Shown here in pieces: positions 53,127 through 60,383 of a stretch of DNA of 64,000 nt (positions within the stretch are counted from its first letter, which is position 1; each line of letters starts with the position of its first letter). Source of the DNA: CAVTSA01 sp963737225 (GTDB lineage: Bacteria > Chloroflexota > Dormibacteria > Dormibacterales > Dormibacteraceae); contig CAVTSA010000009.1 of assembly GCA_963737225.1 (NCBI GenBank), positions 127,635-191,634 on the forward strand. Reading direction: 5' to 3'. The position numbers and the translations under genes are program-made. Under the pieces are notes generated by a model that saw nothing but the letters and a program-made list of their open reading frames with translations, made no database searches and was not told where the DNA came from.

Positions 53127-54035
53127 TCACTCCCGATCCAGGAGCGGCAGGCGGCTCTCCATGAAGGGCTCCACGGACCCGGCGGGCCAGTTGGCCACCC
53201 CGCCCCACGCGTAGAGGACGATGTTGGCGGCCAGGTGCAGCCGGAAGGCGTCGAGGCCCGCGATCTGCGCGCCCCGCCGGGCGACCCGGTCCACTGCCGC
53301 GGTCTCGGCTTCGAACCAACCGGCGGCCATGACAAACGTGGCCAGGTCGTAGCCGCGGCATCCCCTGCCGAGGCTCTCGACGTCGATGACCGCGACGACC
53401 TCGCCGCCCCTCGCGAGCAACTGGCCCTGGTAGAAGTCGCCGTGGACCAGGTCGTCCCGCCGAGTGGCCACGTCTTCCATCCCGGCCACCCGGGCCTCCA
53501 GTTCCGTAAGGGCGGCCGCAGCGCGTGCCGAGTGCCGGCGCAATCCGGCCCGGGCGGGGTGGCCGGGCTCAAACAAGATGGCGCGGGCGCGCGCGCTGAA
53601 GTCCCCGCCGCCGCGGTTGCCGGCGTCGCTCGGCCTGGCCGCCTGGCTGGGGGCGAGGCCCTTCTGTGAGTCGTTGAGGGCGATGACCGCTTCGACGTGG
53701 GCCTCTTCGAACGGCCGCTTCTCGAGGCACTCGCCGTCCACGAAGTCCTGGAGCAGGAAGTACCGGTCGCCGCTCGAGCCCCAGCCCAGCCAACGCGGCG
53801 CGGGCCACCCCGCCGCCCGCGCGCGATCGAGCGTCGGAGCCGCCGCGGCGAGCCTGGCCCGCCAGGCCGGGTCGGGGGAGATCTTCAGGACCGCTCTGGT
53901 CCTGCCGGCGCCGACCAGGAACGCGCCCTCGGACCGGCCTCCGAGGTGTTCCAGCACGGCCCAGTCCTTGCGCGTGCGCCGCCTCAGCACTGCGAGGACG
54001 CCGCCGAGTTCTTGGGTTGTGGGATGCCACGACAC
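53127..54035 (-). CDS. APH-like phosphotransferase family protein
   Basis: A 302-residue kinase-fold protein. The Brenner-type motif reads LVHGDFYQGQLL, with Gln where Asn usually sits (HGDxxxxN), followed by VAVIDVESLGRGCRGYDLATF. The N-lobe (residues about 1-110) has LGGRSEGAFLVGAGRTRAVLK with the Lys. Aminoglycoside, homoserine or other small-molecule phosphorylation is possible. Nothing identifies the substrate. ATG 54035. Confidence 0.8.
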   Translation of the reverse strand: MSWHPTTQELGGVLAVLRRRTRKDWAVLEHLGGRSEGAFLVGAGRTRAVLKISPDPAWRARLAAAAPTLDRARAAGWPAPRWLGWGSSGDRYFLLQDFVDGECLEKRPFEEAHVEAVIALNDSQKGLAPSQAARPSDAGNRGGGDFSARARAILFEPGHPARAGLRRHSARAAAALTELEARVAGMEDVATRRDDLVHGDFYQGQLLARGGEVVAVIDVESLGRGCRGYDLATFVMAAGWFEAETAAVDRVARRGAQIAGLDAFRLHLAANIVLYAWGGVANWPAGSVEPFMESRLPLLDRE

Positions 54036-54399
54036 GGCAGGGACAACTCCTTCTCTTCACTCCGAGATGGGAGCGCGCCGCGCCTGGTGGTGGGCGGCAC
54101 GCGGTGACAGGTCTTGCGACCTATCGCGTCAGCGCGTGCCTCAACGGCCGGGTGTCATCTGGCGCCTTGGAGTATCCCACCCGAGGCGCGCCACCGCGGG
54201 TGGCGTCAGGACTGCGCCGCTCGGGATCAGGATCATGGGCACCGTCCGGTTGCCCCCACATGGCGCATTAGAACGAGGGACTTCCCGCGCCGTCCCCCGG
54301 TTCTTTGACACCTTCGAGGAATGGCGGACCTGGCCCCGGACGACTCGGCCCGCGAATGGTATGGGACGCGGCTCTTGCGCGGCCCTCATCGGGCCAGTG
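54036..54399. other. Region without a convincing gene
   Basis: The 364 bases between the divergent phosphotransferase genes show no domain-like reading frame. The region should contain their promoters. No operator was identified. Confidence 0.4.
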
Positions 54400-55524
54400 A
54401 TGCCTCAACGGCCGCCGACGCTGTTACCGAGAAGGGTACTTTGCGAGTTCCAGGACGCGATCGCAAATACCTTGGGGGGAGTCCTCCTCGATCCCGGGCG
54501 TTTGTTTGCGTGCTTCCAGCGAAGCGCCACGACGAAGGACCCAACCTTGACACCACCTCCACCGCTGCCCAGCTGGTTCGGGCCAAGGGCCAGCACCGAT
54601 GACCCCGCGGTCGCGGCGCTGCTGGATCAGGTCGCGCCTGCCAGGACGTGGCAAGACATCGGCGGCGCGTTCAACCTCAACGTCCGGCTCGACGCCGCTG
54701 AACCGCTCGTCCTGCGTGTGCATCGACCATGGGCGACGCGCAGCCGTGTGGCGGGGTTGCGCCGGCTGCGCGAGCGACTCCAGCGGGCAGGGATTCGGGT
54801 CGCCCAGCCGGTGCCGATCCTCGGCCGGGACCTCGCCAGGGTCGGTGGCCGCTGGGCGGAACTCGAAGAATTTGTCCCGCACGCGCAGCCAAACCCAAGC
54901 CAGGAGTCGTACCTACGGCTGTTCGAGGAGCTCGGCCGGCTTCACGGGGGGCTGCGCGCGACCTGGGAGCCGGACCTGCCCCAGCCGCTCGACGACCACC
55001 GGACCCACCGCCAGTTGCACTACTGGCTCGGCTTCACGCGTCGCGGTCTGGGCGCTGGGGCCGAGCCTGCGGTGCGCCGCGCCAAGCTCCTCCTCGACGA
55101 GCTGGGCAAAGCCCGGCGCGGCGTCCAGCTCCCGCTCGCTCCAATCCACGGCGACTACAAGCTCGGCAACGCGGTCCCACTGTCGGATGGGTCCTGGTTG
55201 AATCTCGATCTGGATTTCGTGCGCATCCGGGAGCGGCTCTACGACGTGGCCGGCAGCCTCTACTGGGCATCTGAGAGTGGCGCCAATGTCGACCTCCGCG
55301 AGCTCTGCGATGCCTACGACAGGTCCGCTCCCGAACCCGTGACGCCCGACGAGCGCCGGTGGCTGCCGGCGCAGATCACCCTGATTCCCCTGCACTGGGT
55401 CGCAACGGCCGGGTTAATGGATGAGACCATCGGAGTAGCTGGAACAGTGGGCGTGCCCGAGGCGGAGAGAGCGATGGACGCCGCCGAGGCGTGGTGGGCA
55501 CGGCGCGAGGAATTGACCTGGTAG
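54400..55524 (+). CDS. APH-like phosphotransferase family protein 2
   Basis: About 374 residues as given from ATG 54400; the recognisable domain begins after about 45 residues, so a TTG near 54546 is an alternative start. The kinase-fold parts are FNLNVRLDAAEPLVLRVHRPW (the nucleotide-binding strand pair with Arg rather than a clear Lys), LEEFVPHAQPNPSQE (hinge), LAPIHGDYKLGNAVPL (the full HxDxxxxN motif) and NLDLDFVRIRERLYD (metal Asp). Substrate unknown. Second of two phosphotransferase genes between the tRNA repeats A and B. Confidence 0.8.
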   Translation: MPQRPPTLLPRRVLCEFQDAIANTLGGVLLDPGRLFACFQRSATTKDPTLTPPPPLPSWFGPRASTDDPAVAALLDQVAPARTWQDIGGAFNLNVRLDAAEPLVLRVHRPWATRSRVAGLRRLRERLQRAGIRVAQPVPILGRDLARVGGRWAELEEFVPHAQPNPSQESYLRLFEELGRLHGGLRATWEPDLPQPLDDHRTHRQLHYWLGFTRRGLGAGAEPAVRRAKLLLDELGKARRGVQLPLAPIHGDYKLGNAVPLSDGSWLNLDLDFVRIRERLYDVAGSLYWASESGANVDLRELCDAYDRSAPEPVTPDERRWLPAQITLIPLHWVATAGLMDETIGVAGTVGVPEAERAMDAAEAWWARREELTW

Positions 55525-55554
55525 TCCGCCAGCGGTCGACGGCGTCCCTGGAGT

Positions 55555-55698
55555 GGCCCGGCTCGGACACAGCACGACCAGGCTGCCCTGGACACCTACA
55601 CGCACGTGCTGCCAGAGCTCACCCGGCAGGCCGGCGACCATCTGTACGCGATCCCTCTCCCGCGAGCGGTTGCTGTAGCTGTTGCAGCACTGGGCTGA
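55555..55698 (+). pseudogene. Tyrosine recombinase 3' remnant B
   Basis: The region reads GHSTTRL, then after a one-base frame change LDTYTHVLPELTRQAGDHLYAIPLPRA and a stop at 55698. It keeps the catalytic Tyr (DTYTH). Everything upstream of the HSTTR region is missing. The following ~50 bases up to the tRNA-like repeat are nearly identical to those after remnant C, so integrase end and att site moved together. Confidence 0.78.
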
Positions 55699-55790
55699 TC
55701 GTGACCGCGTCGGGGGCCGCTCCCGGGGCGGTTCTCAGTTCAAGAAGGTGGTGGGCCCGGTTGGACTCGAACCAACGACCAGAGGATCAT
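55690..55790 (-). repeat. tRNA 3'-half attachment-site copy B, with conserved flank
   Basis: 55748-55790 read on the minus strand is CTCATGATCCTCTGG, then TCGTTGG-TTCGAGT-CCAAC, CGGGCCC, A, CCA, CC. It contains the T-arm, the acceptor 3' strand and a CAU anticodon loop. The flank from 55690 to 55747 matches copy C (59894-59946) closely. As the 5' tRNA half is not present, it is a tRNA-derived att site, not an intact tRNA. Confidence 0.85.
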
Positions 55791-56433
55791 GAGTGCCTGG
55801 CGGACCGAACTCGCTGCGGTCGCCCGCGGGCTCCGGGAGTTCAATCGGTCCCAGGGCCTTCCGGCTGCCCCCAAGCTCGTTGTGCACCGGCGCGGCGGCT
55901 GCCCGATCACGCCGGCCGAGAGCCTGCCCCCTTCCGGAGAGTTCCTTGAGCGCGGCGAGGTCGTGCAGGTCCTTCGGGCCGGGGTCGTAACCACTGTGGA
56001 AGCGGACCTGCTGTTCACGCGAAAGGCATGGCGTTACGACGCCGCCGACCAAGCCAGTGGTGAACCCATCGGGTGGGTAGTCGAAGTGGCGACCATCGAG
56101 GTCGGCCTGGCGGCCATGTCCAACTTCGTCAAAGTGCACGGGGTGCAGGTCCAGCCAGGCGTGGTTCTGCAAAACCAGCTCCACCCTGACGGGTCGCCAG
56201 TCCGTCTCCACCCTGTACCCGAGTGCACCGAGCACGTCCAGCGCAGCCGGCTCATCGTGGGCGTCGATTGCGAGATCGAGATCCCGATGATGCCGGGTCT
56301 TGTGCCCGATCAGCGCGTCGACCCCCCATCCCCCGGCGACCCAGAACCGACAGCCGACCTTGCGTAAGGCCGACAGGACCTCCAGGACGCGGCTTCCCGA
56401 CATCCCGATGTCGGCGTACTCATCGCGAAGCAC
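55735..56433 (-). CDS. Lincosamide-type nucleotidyltransferase family protein
   Basis: Up to 232 residues from ATG 56433. VLSALRKVGCRFWVAGGWGVDALIGHKTRHHRDLDLAI has the GGWxxD and DLDL metal/nucleotide motifs of LnuA/ANT-like nucleotidyltransferases; LHPVHFDEVGHGRQADLD, GGVVTPCLSREQQVRFHSGYDPGPKDLHDLAAL follow. The last ~20 residues (PLVVGSSPTGPTTFLN) are a translation of the tRNA-derived repeat, so the natural C-terminus has been replaced by the integration site or the gene ends earlier. Antibiotic inactivation is a family possibility, not shown here. Confidence 0.8.
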   Translation of the reverse strand: MLRDEYADIGMSGSRVLEVLSALRKVGCRFWVAGGWGVDALIGHKTRHHRDLDLAIDAHDEPAALDVLGALGYRVETDWRPVRVELVLQNHAWLDLHPVHFDEVGHGRQADLDGRHFDYPPDGFTTGLVGGVVTPCLSREQQVRFHSGYDPGPKDLHDLAALKELSGRGQALGRRDRAAAAPVHNELGGSRKALGPIELPEPAGDRSEFGPPGTHDPLVVGSSPTGPTTFLN

Positions 56434-56685
56434 CGTCCTATGGTGCCGGAATTCTGCCCCTCCTCCCTCAGACGGGACCGTGGATGCAGCAACGGTTCTC
56501 GCGTTCTTGGAAGGCGCGGGGGAAGGTCCGGCTCAGGGCTGCGCCGAGCGGAGCGTCGTTCGTCTTGATCGAGCTCGGGGCCAACAGATTAGAGGGGTCT
56601 GGCGGGGTCAGTTCGCGAGGGCTAACCAGCGATCCGCGAGTTCAATGTGTCCCGGCGCGTAACCGTCAATCGCGCCCTAGTGCTG

Positions 56686-57153
56686 TCACTTTGCGATCGC
56701 GAGATGCATGTAGTGGAGGGGTCGCTGACCCGGTGCCGTACGAGATGGGTCTCCAACGATGAACCCAAAGCGGCGGTAGAACGGGATCGCGGCATCTCGT
56801 GCGGTCGCCCAGAGGACCCGCACGCTCCGAGTTTGGAGGTCGCGGACGATCGAGTCCATCAAAGCACTCCCGACGCCGTGACGCTGCAACTCCGGCTCTA
56901 CAGCCATAAACCTCAATCGTATGGCGGGACTGAGTTCGGGCAAAGCTGGAAATCGCGCCGGGTAGAGGCTTGCCGTGCCGATGACTTGGCCATCGACCGT
57001 GGTGGCACCCACATATCGGGCTCCGGGGAGGTCGTCCAGCTCATCATGCCACGTGGGTAGGACGATGCCGTCGGCTGAAACTCGGTGTCGCAGGTCGTAG
57101 GTGTCTGCCTCTTGGAGGTCGTGAATCTCGAAGCGCGGGGTGTCGCCGACCAT
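56686..57153 (-). CDS. GNAT-family acetyltransferase
   Basis: A 155-residue acetyl-CoA-dependent acyltransferase. IRLRFMAVEPELQRHGVGSALMDSIVRDLQTRSVRVLWATARDAAIPFYRRFGFIV contains motif A (RHGVGS for R/QxxGxG/A) and motif B. Acceptor unknown. The start is taken at ATG 57153, since the longer frame upstream is not domain-like. Confidence 0.9.
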   Translation of the reverse strand: MVGDTPRFEIHDLQEADTYDLRHRVSADGIVLPTWHDELDDLPGARYVGATTVDGQVIGTASLYPARFPALPELSPAIRLRFMAVEPELQRHGVGSALMDSIVRDLQTRSVRVLWATARDAAIPFYRRFGFIVGDPSRTAPGQRPLHYMHLAIAK

Positions 57154-57249
57154 GTGATCAACTATGACTCCGGGCACGATCCAAGCCCCTCGGTCCCGAT
57201 GACGCCGTGAAGACGTCAACCTGGGGGCGGCCGAATTAGGGTTACGCGC

Positions 57250-58100
57250 GTGACACCCGGTTGGGACAGCGAAGAGAATGCGGCCGCGTACGCCGACTTT
57301 TGTGGCCGTTTTACGAAGTATGAGGAGACCAGCCACGATCTCGCCGAGCTCGTGCCCATAGCGACATCAGGGTTGGTCGTCGACCTCGCCTGCGGGACGG
57401 GGACGACAACAGAGGTGATTCTGCGAGACCTGCCGCCGGATGGGCGGGTCGTGGCGGTCGACGCGTCGAAGGCGATGCTCGACATGGCCTCTCAATCCGT
57501 GAAGGACCCACGCGTCAACTGGATACGAACGAAGGCCGAAGAACTGCCCGATCACGTTGACCAATCCGCGGATATAGTGCTCTGCAACTCGACCTTCTGG
57601 CAGATGGATATGCCGGCGGTGCTCGGCGCTGTGAGGTGCGCCCTGCGTCCGGGGGTAGGTTCGCCTTCAACATCGGCCGGGAGTTCATACTTCTCCCCCT
57701 GACTGATGAGGAGCGTAGCCCTCGTGCGCCAAGCCTGGTTCAGCTGTTGCAGGCGGCCGCCGTCCTCTACCACGGTTTCGTGCCATCGATGTTGCGGCAA
57801 CGGGGTGGTGGTGAGCCGACGACCTTGGATTCGATTCAATCAATGCTCGAGCGCGCCGGTTTTAAGGCTGAGGAGGTGAAGATCGTCGAGCACAGCGAAA
57901 GCGGAGAGAGCCAACGCGCATGGTTGTCTATCCCGATCTTTACCGAGCGACAGTTCAGTCTGCTTCGATACGAGGAACGAATGGCCGCGCTCGGCACGGC
58001 CTACGAACGGCTCGGTGGTCGAGATGCGACGACCCGATGGGCGGTATTTGTCGGGGGCGTTCCGGACCCCGCCGACGAGCCTGCAGGCTCACTTCGATGA
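57250..58100 (+). pseudogene. SAM-dependent methyltransferase, frameshifted
   Basis: The first 130 codons are a class I methyltransferase (VVDLACGTGTTTEVILRDLP, then VVAVDASKAMLDMASQ and VLCNSTFWQM). Near 57648-57653 the frame breaks in GGGGG; one added G gives LRPGGRFAFNIGREF and the normal continuation (LLPLTDEERS, FTERQF) to the stop at 58098-58100. The stop overlaps the next gene's ATG (ATGA). Possible true mutation or assembly error. Substrate unknown. Confidence 0.8.
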
Positions 58101-58651
58101 TGCGTCTACTTGGAGGGCCGCCCCGATCTGGAAAGACTCTGATCGCCCAACGGATGGCGAGAACCTACGGCATTGGTTGGCTGTCGACGGACACCGTCAA
58201 GTTTCTGCTTCGCGACCACTGGCCAGAGGGTGCTACCCCGAAGTTCGGCGAGCCGCCCGACGCGTGGTGCGACGCCATTTACCCGGCGATTCGCGATGCG
58301 GTGGACAGCCAAAACTATATGGCTGAGGATTATTTGATCGAAGGTGGGGACTTCTTGCCTCGACACGCAGCCCGGCTACGGGAGGAGTTCCCAGAGCTTC
58401 TGGTCTGTTTCGTGGGATTGTCGACAGACTTGGACACGATCAATGCATATGCGGGGCGGACTCCGTGGCATCTGGAAAGTCTCACACCCACGGAGCAGGA
58501 CCGCCTACCGTCTTGGATCGAGAAATTCAGCGAATCAGTCAAGCTGGGGTGTTCTCGGCTGGGGTTCCCCTACGTCGACCTGACGGGTGATTATGAGGCC
58601 GGTGTCAGGACTGTCATGGAGACCTTGGCCGGTGGCATTGCGCTGAGGTGA
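58097..58651 (+). CDS. P-loop small-molecule kinase-like protein
   Basis: A 184-residue P-loop protein. GGPPRSGKTLIAQRMA is Walker A near the N-terminus, and WLSTDTVKFLLRDHWP follows as the adenylate/shikimate-kinase-like substrate part; VCFVGLSTDLDTINAYAG lies later. This is the pattern of small kinases/AAA-type phosphotransferases; substrate unknown. ATG 58097 overlaps the upstream methyltransferase stop by four bases. Confidence 0.82.
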   Translation: MMRLLGGPPRSGKTLIAQRMARTYGIGWLSTDTVKFLLRDHWPEGATPKFGEPPDAWCDAIYPAIRDAVDSQNYMAEDYLIEGGDFLPRHAARLREEFPELLVCFVGLSTDLDTINAYAGRTPWHLESLTPTEQDRLPSWIEKFSESVKLGCSRLGFPYVDLTGDYEAGVRTVMETLAGGIALR

Positions 58652-58904
58652 TCGGACCGGGTGGCGCAGCCTGCGGACTGCGCCGATGCATCTGTAGTCC
58701 TCGCCGGCGCGGAGCGTCTCAGCGGTGAGGCGGGTCGTGGTGTGTGCCGCTCGGCATGCGTTGCTCATGCCATGACCTGCGAACCGGCTCCATATCGACT
58801 CCCCGACGAGGCGGGCAGGGCAGCATGGCGACGCCTACTACGCGACTTACCTTGTTATCGAACCGCTTGAAGCGGGTTTTGCCCGTCATTTCCACGCTCA
58901 CGGG

Positions 58905-59456
58905 ATGAGGAGGTTCGTGGAACTTGGAGCGGCCACAGGCCCTATCAGCCGGCTGCTCGCGCCTGGCGGCACCGCCTGCACGACGCTGGACCTTAACCCG
59001 CCCCCATCGGCGTTCCGACCCCTCATTCGAGGTGACATCCGGGCGCTCCCGTTTTCGGACGAAACCTTTCAGGGTGTATCGGAGGTCAACTGCCTGTATT
59101 TCGTGGGGGAGCCGATCGCGGCCATTAGAGAAGCGCGCCGAGTATTGGAACCGGGTGGCCTGTTCCTGGCCTCTACACCAAGCCGTCACCACGACCCGGA
59201 GTTGGCCGATGTGGTGCCTTGGGCTGGCACGAAGGGAACCTTCGACGCCGAGGAGGCCTCCGAACTGGTTTCCAGTGTCTTCGACGACGTCGAAGCCGAG
59301 TGGTGGGAGGTGCGAGCCTATTTCCTGCCCGACCGGCAAGCAGTGGTTGATTACATGACCGCGTTCGGGGTGCCGGATGTTGAGACCGCCGCGGATCGAG
59401 TCGGTACGCCACTATGGGTGACCAAGTCGGGGGTGAACGTGTGGGCACGCGCCTGA
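58905..59456 (+). CDS. Class I SAM methyltransferase, N-terminus uncertain
   Basis: 183 residues from ATG 58905, but the frame is open back to about 58775 with protein-like sequence (GDAYYATYLVIEPLEAGFARHF) and no start codon, so the true gene begins earlier and its 5' part may be shifted or lost. FVELGAATGPISRLLAPGG is the SAM-binding motif, GDIRALPFSDETFQGVSEVN the motif II/III region and ARRVLEPGGLFLASTPS follows. Substrate unknown. Confidence 0.7.
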   Translation: MRRFVELGAATGPISRLLAPGGTACTTLDLNPPPSAFRPLIRGDIRALPFSDETFQGVSEVNCLYFVGEPIAAIREARRVLEPGGLFLASTPSRHHDPELADVVPWAGTKGTFDAEEASELVSSVFDDVEAEWWEVRAYFLPDRQAVVDYMTAFGVPDVETAADRVGTPLWVTKSGVNVWARA

Positions 59457-59575
59457 GCTCTGCGAGTTCGCGACCGCGGCACCGCTCGTTGACGGTTGCC
59501 TACGTGGCTACCTCGAAGCCCTCTCCGCAGCAACACACGGGAATGTCCGTCGAAGACCTTCAACTCCCGGCGTAG

Positions 59576-59910
59576 GTGAAGGTCCATCAGACTCGTCAAC
59601 GGGAGTCGAGCCTGTCGGCGCTGCCGTCGGCTTGGGTCTTCCCGAGCACGGCGGGGACGCGACCTCGCAACGTGGTCCGGACCTTCAAGCGCCTGCTGGT
59701 CGAGGCGGGCGTGCCGACCTCGACGCGGCTCTACGATCTGCGCCACGGAGCATCCAAAGGTGGTAGCTGACCTGCTCGGTCACAGGACGACCAGGCTGAC
59801 CCTGGACACCTAGACGCACGTGCTGCGGGTGCTGCGCGCCCGGCCGCGGCGCACCTGGACGCGATCCCCTCCCGCGAGCGGTGCTGTAGTGGCCTGATCG
59901 TGACCGCCTC
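59576..59910 (+). pseudogene. Tyrosine recombinase 3' remnant C
   Basis: Contains VFPSTAGTRPRNVVRTFKRLL, then STRLYDLRHG, then a deletion relative to remnant A (loss of the segment after DLRHG), then HPKVVADLLGH-like sequence in another frame, and LDT-stop-THV: the catalytic Tyr codon is TAG. Multiple lesions make it a clear pseudogene. It is followed by the tRNA-like repeat C. Confidence 0.78.
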
Positions 59911-59990
59911 GGGGGCCGCTCCCGGGGCGGTACTAGTTCAAGAAGGTGGCGGGCCCGGTTGGACTCGAACCAACGACCAGAGGATGACGA
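59894..59990 (-). repeat. tRNA 3'-half attachment-site copy C, with conserved flank
   Basis: 59947-59985 holds the same T-arm and acceptor strand as copy B (CGGGCCC then G, CCA). The anticodon region is diverged. The flank 59894-59946 is closely similar to 55690-55747. It is a direct repeat of copy B, in the same orientation, 4.2 kb away. Confidence 0.85.
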
Positions 59991-60128
59991 GTCTCGGCCG
60001 ACGCAATTCGCGAAGGGTGCGTTGAGTTCCCGGTGGTGGGTAAAGGTGTCGCCGGAGTCTGTCGGAATCCGCGGGAACTGTTGTCAGAATTGTTGTCAGG
60101 CGGCCCTGGTCCGAGCACCGGAACCCGG

Positions 60129-60240
60129 ATGGCCCCACCGGTGCGTAAAGATGCCGTTGGCGAGAACAAAGGCGGCGTGGTCGTGGTCGGGGCCGGCGTG
60201 GCTGGTCTGACCGCGGCGCGCGCATTGGCGGGTACAGTGG
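60129..60240 (+). pseudogene. FAD/NAD-binding oxidoreductase fragment
   Basis: Reads KGGVVVVGAGVAGLTAARAL, the Rossmann dinucleotide motif of an amine-oxidase or phytoene-desaturase-like protein, then breaks down into unrelated sequence. Only the N-terminal ~25 residues remain. Probably a remnant left beside the tRNA-derived repeat. Confidence 0.55.
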
Positions 60241-60383
60241 CTGCCGCCTGGCCGAGCCGGTTGGCTCAACCTCAGCGGACGTACGCACTGGACGCCCTTG
60301 CATCTTCTCCACCCGGGGACATGGCCCGCCAAACGTCCCAGAGGCGACGTGGTGGTTCCAGTTACAGTTGAAGAGAGGGAACC

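Noticed and set aside
52990..59990. Complete tRNA genes at the three tRNA-like repeats
   Set aside because: Only the T-arm, acceptor 3' strand and part of the anticodon arm are present. The 5' half is missing at all three sites.
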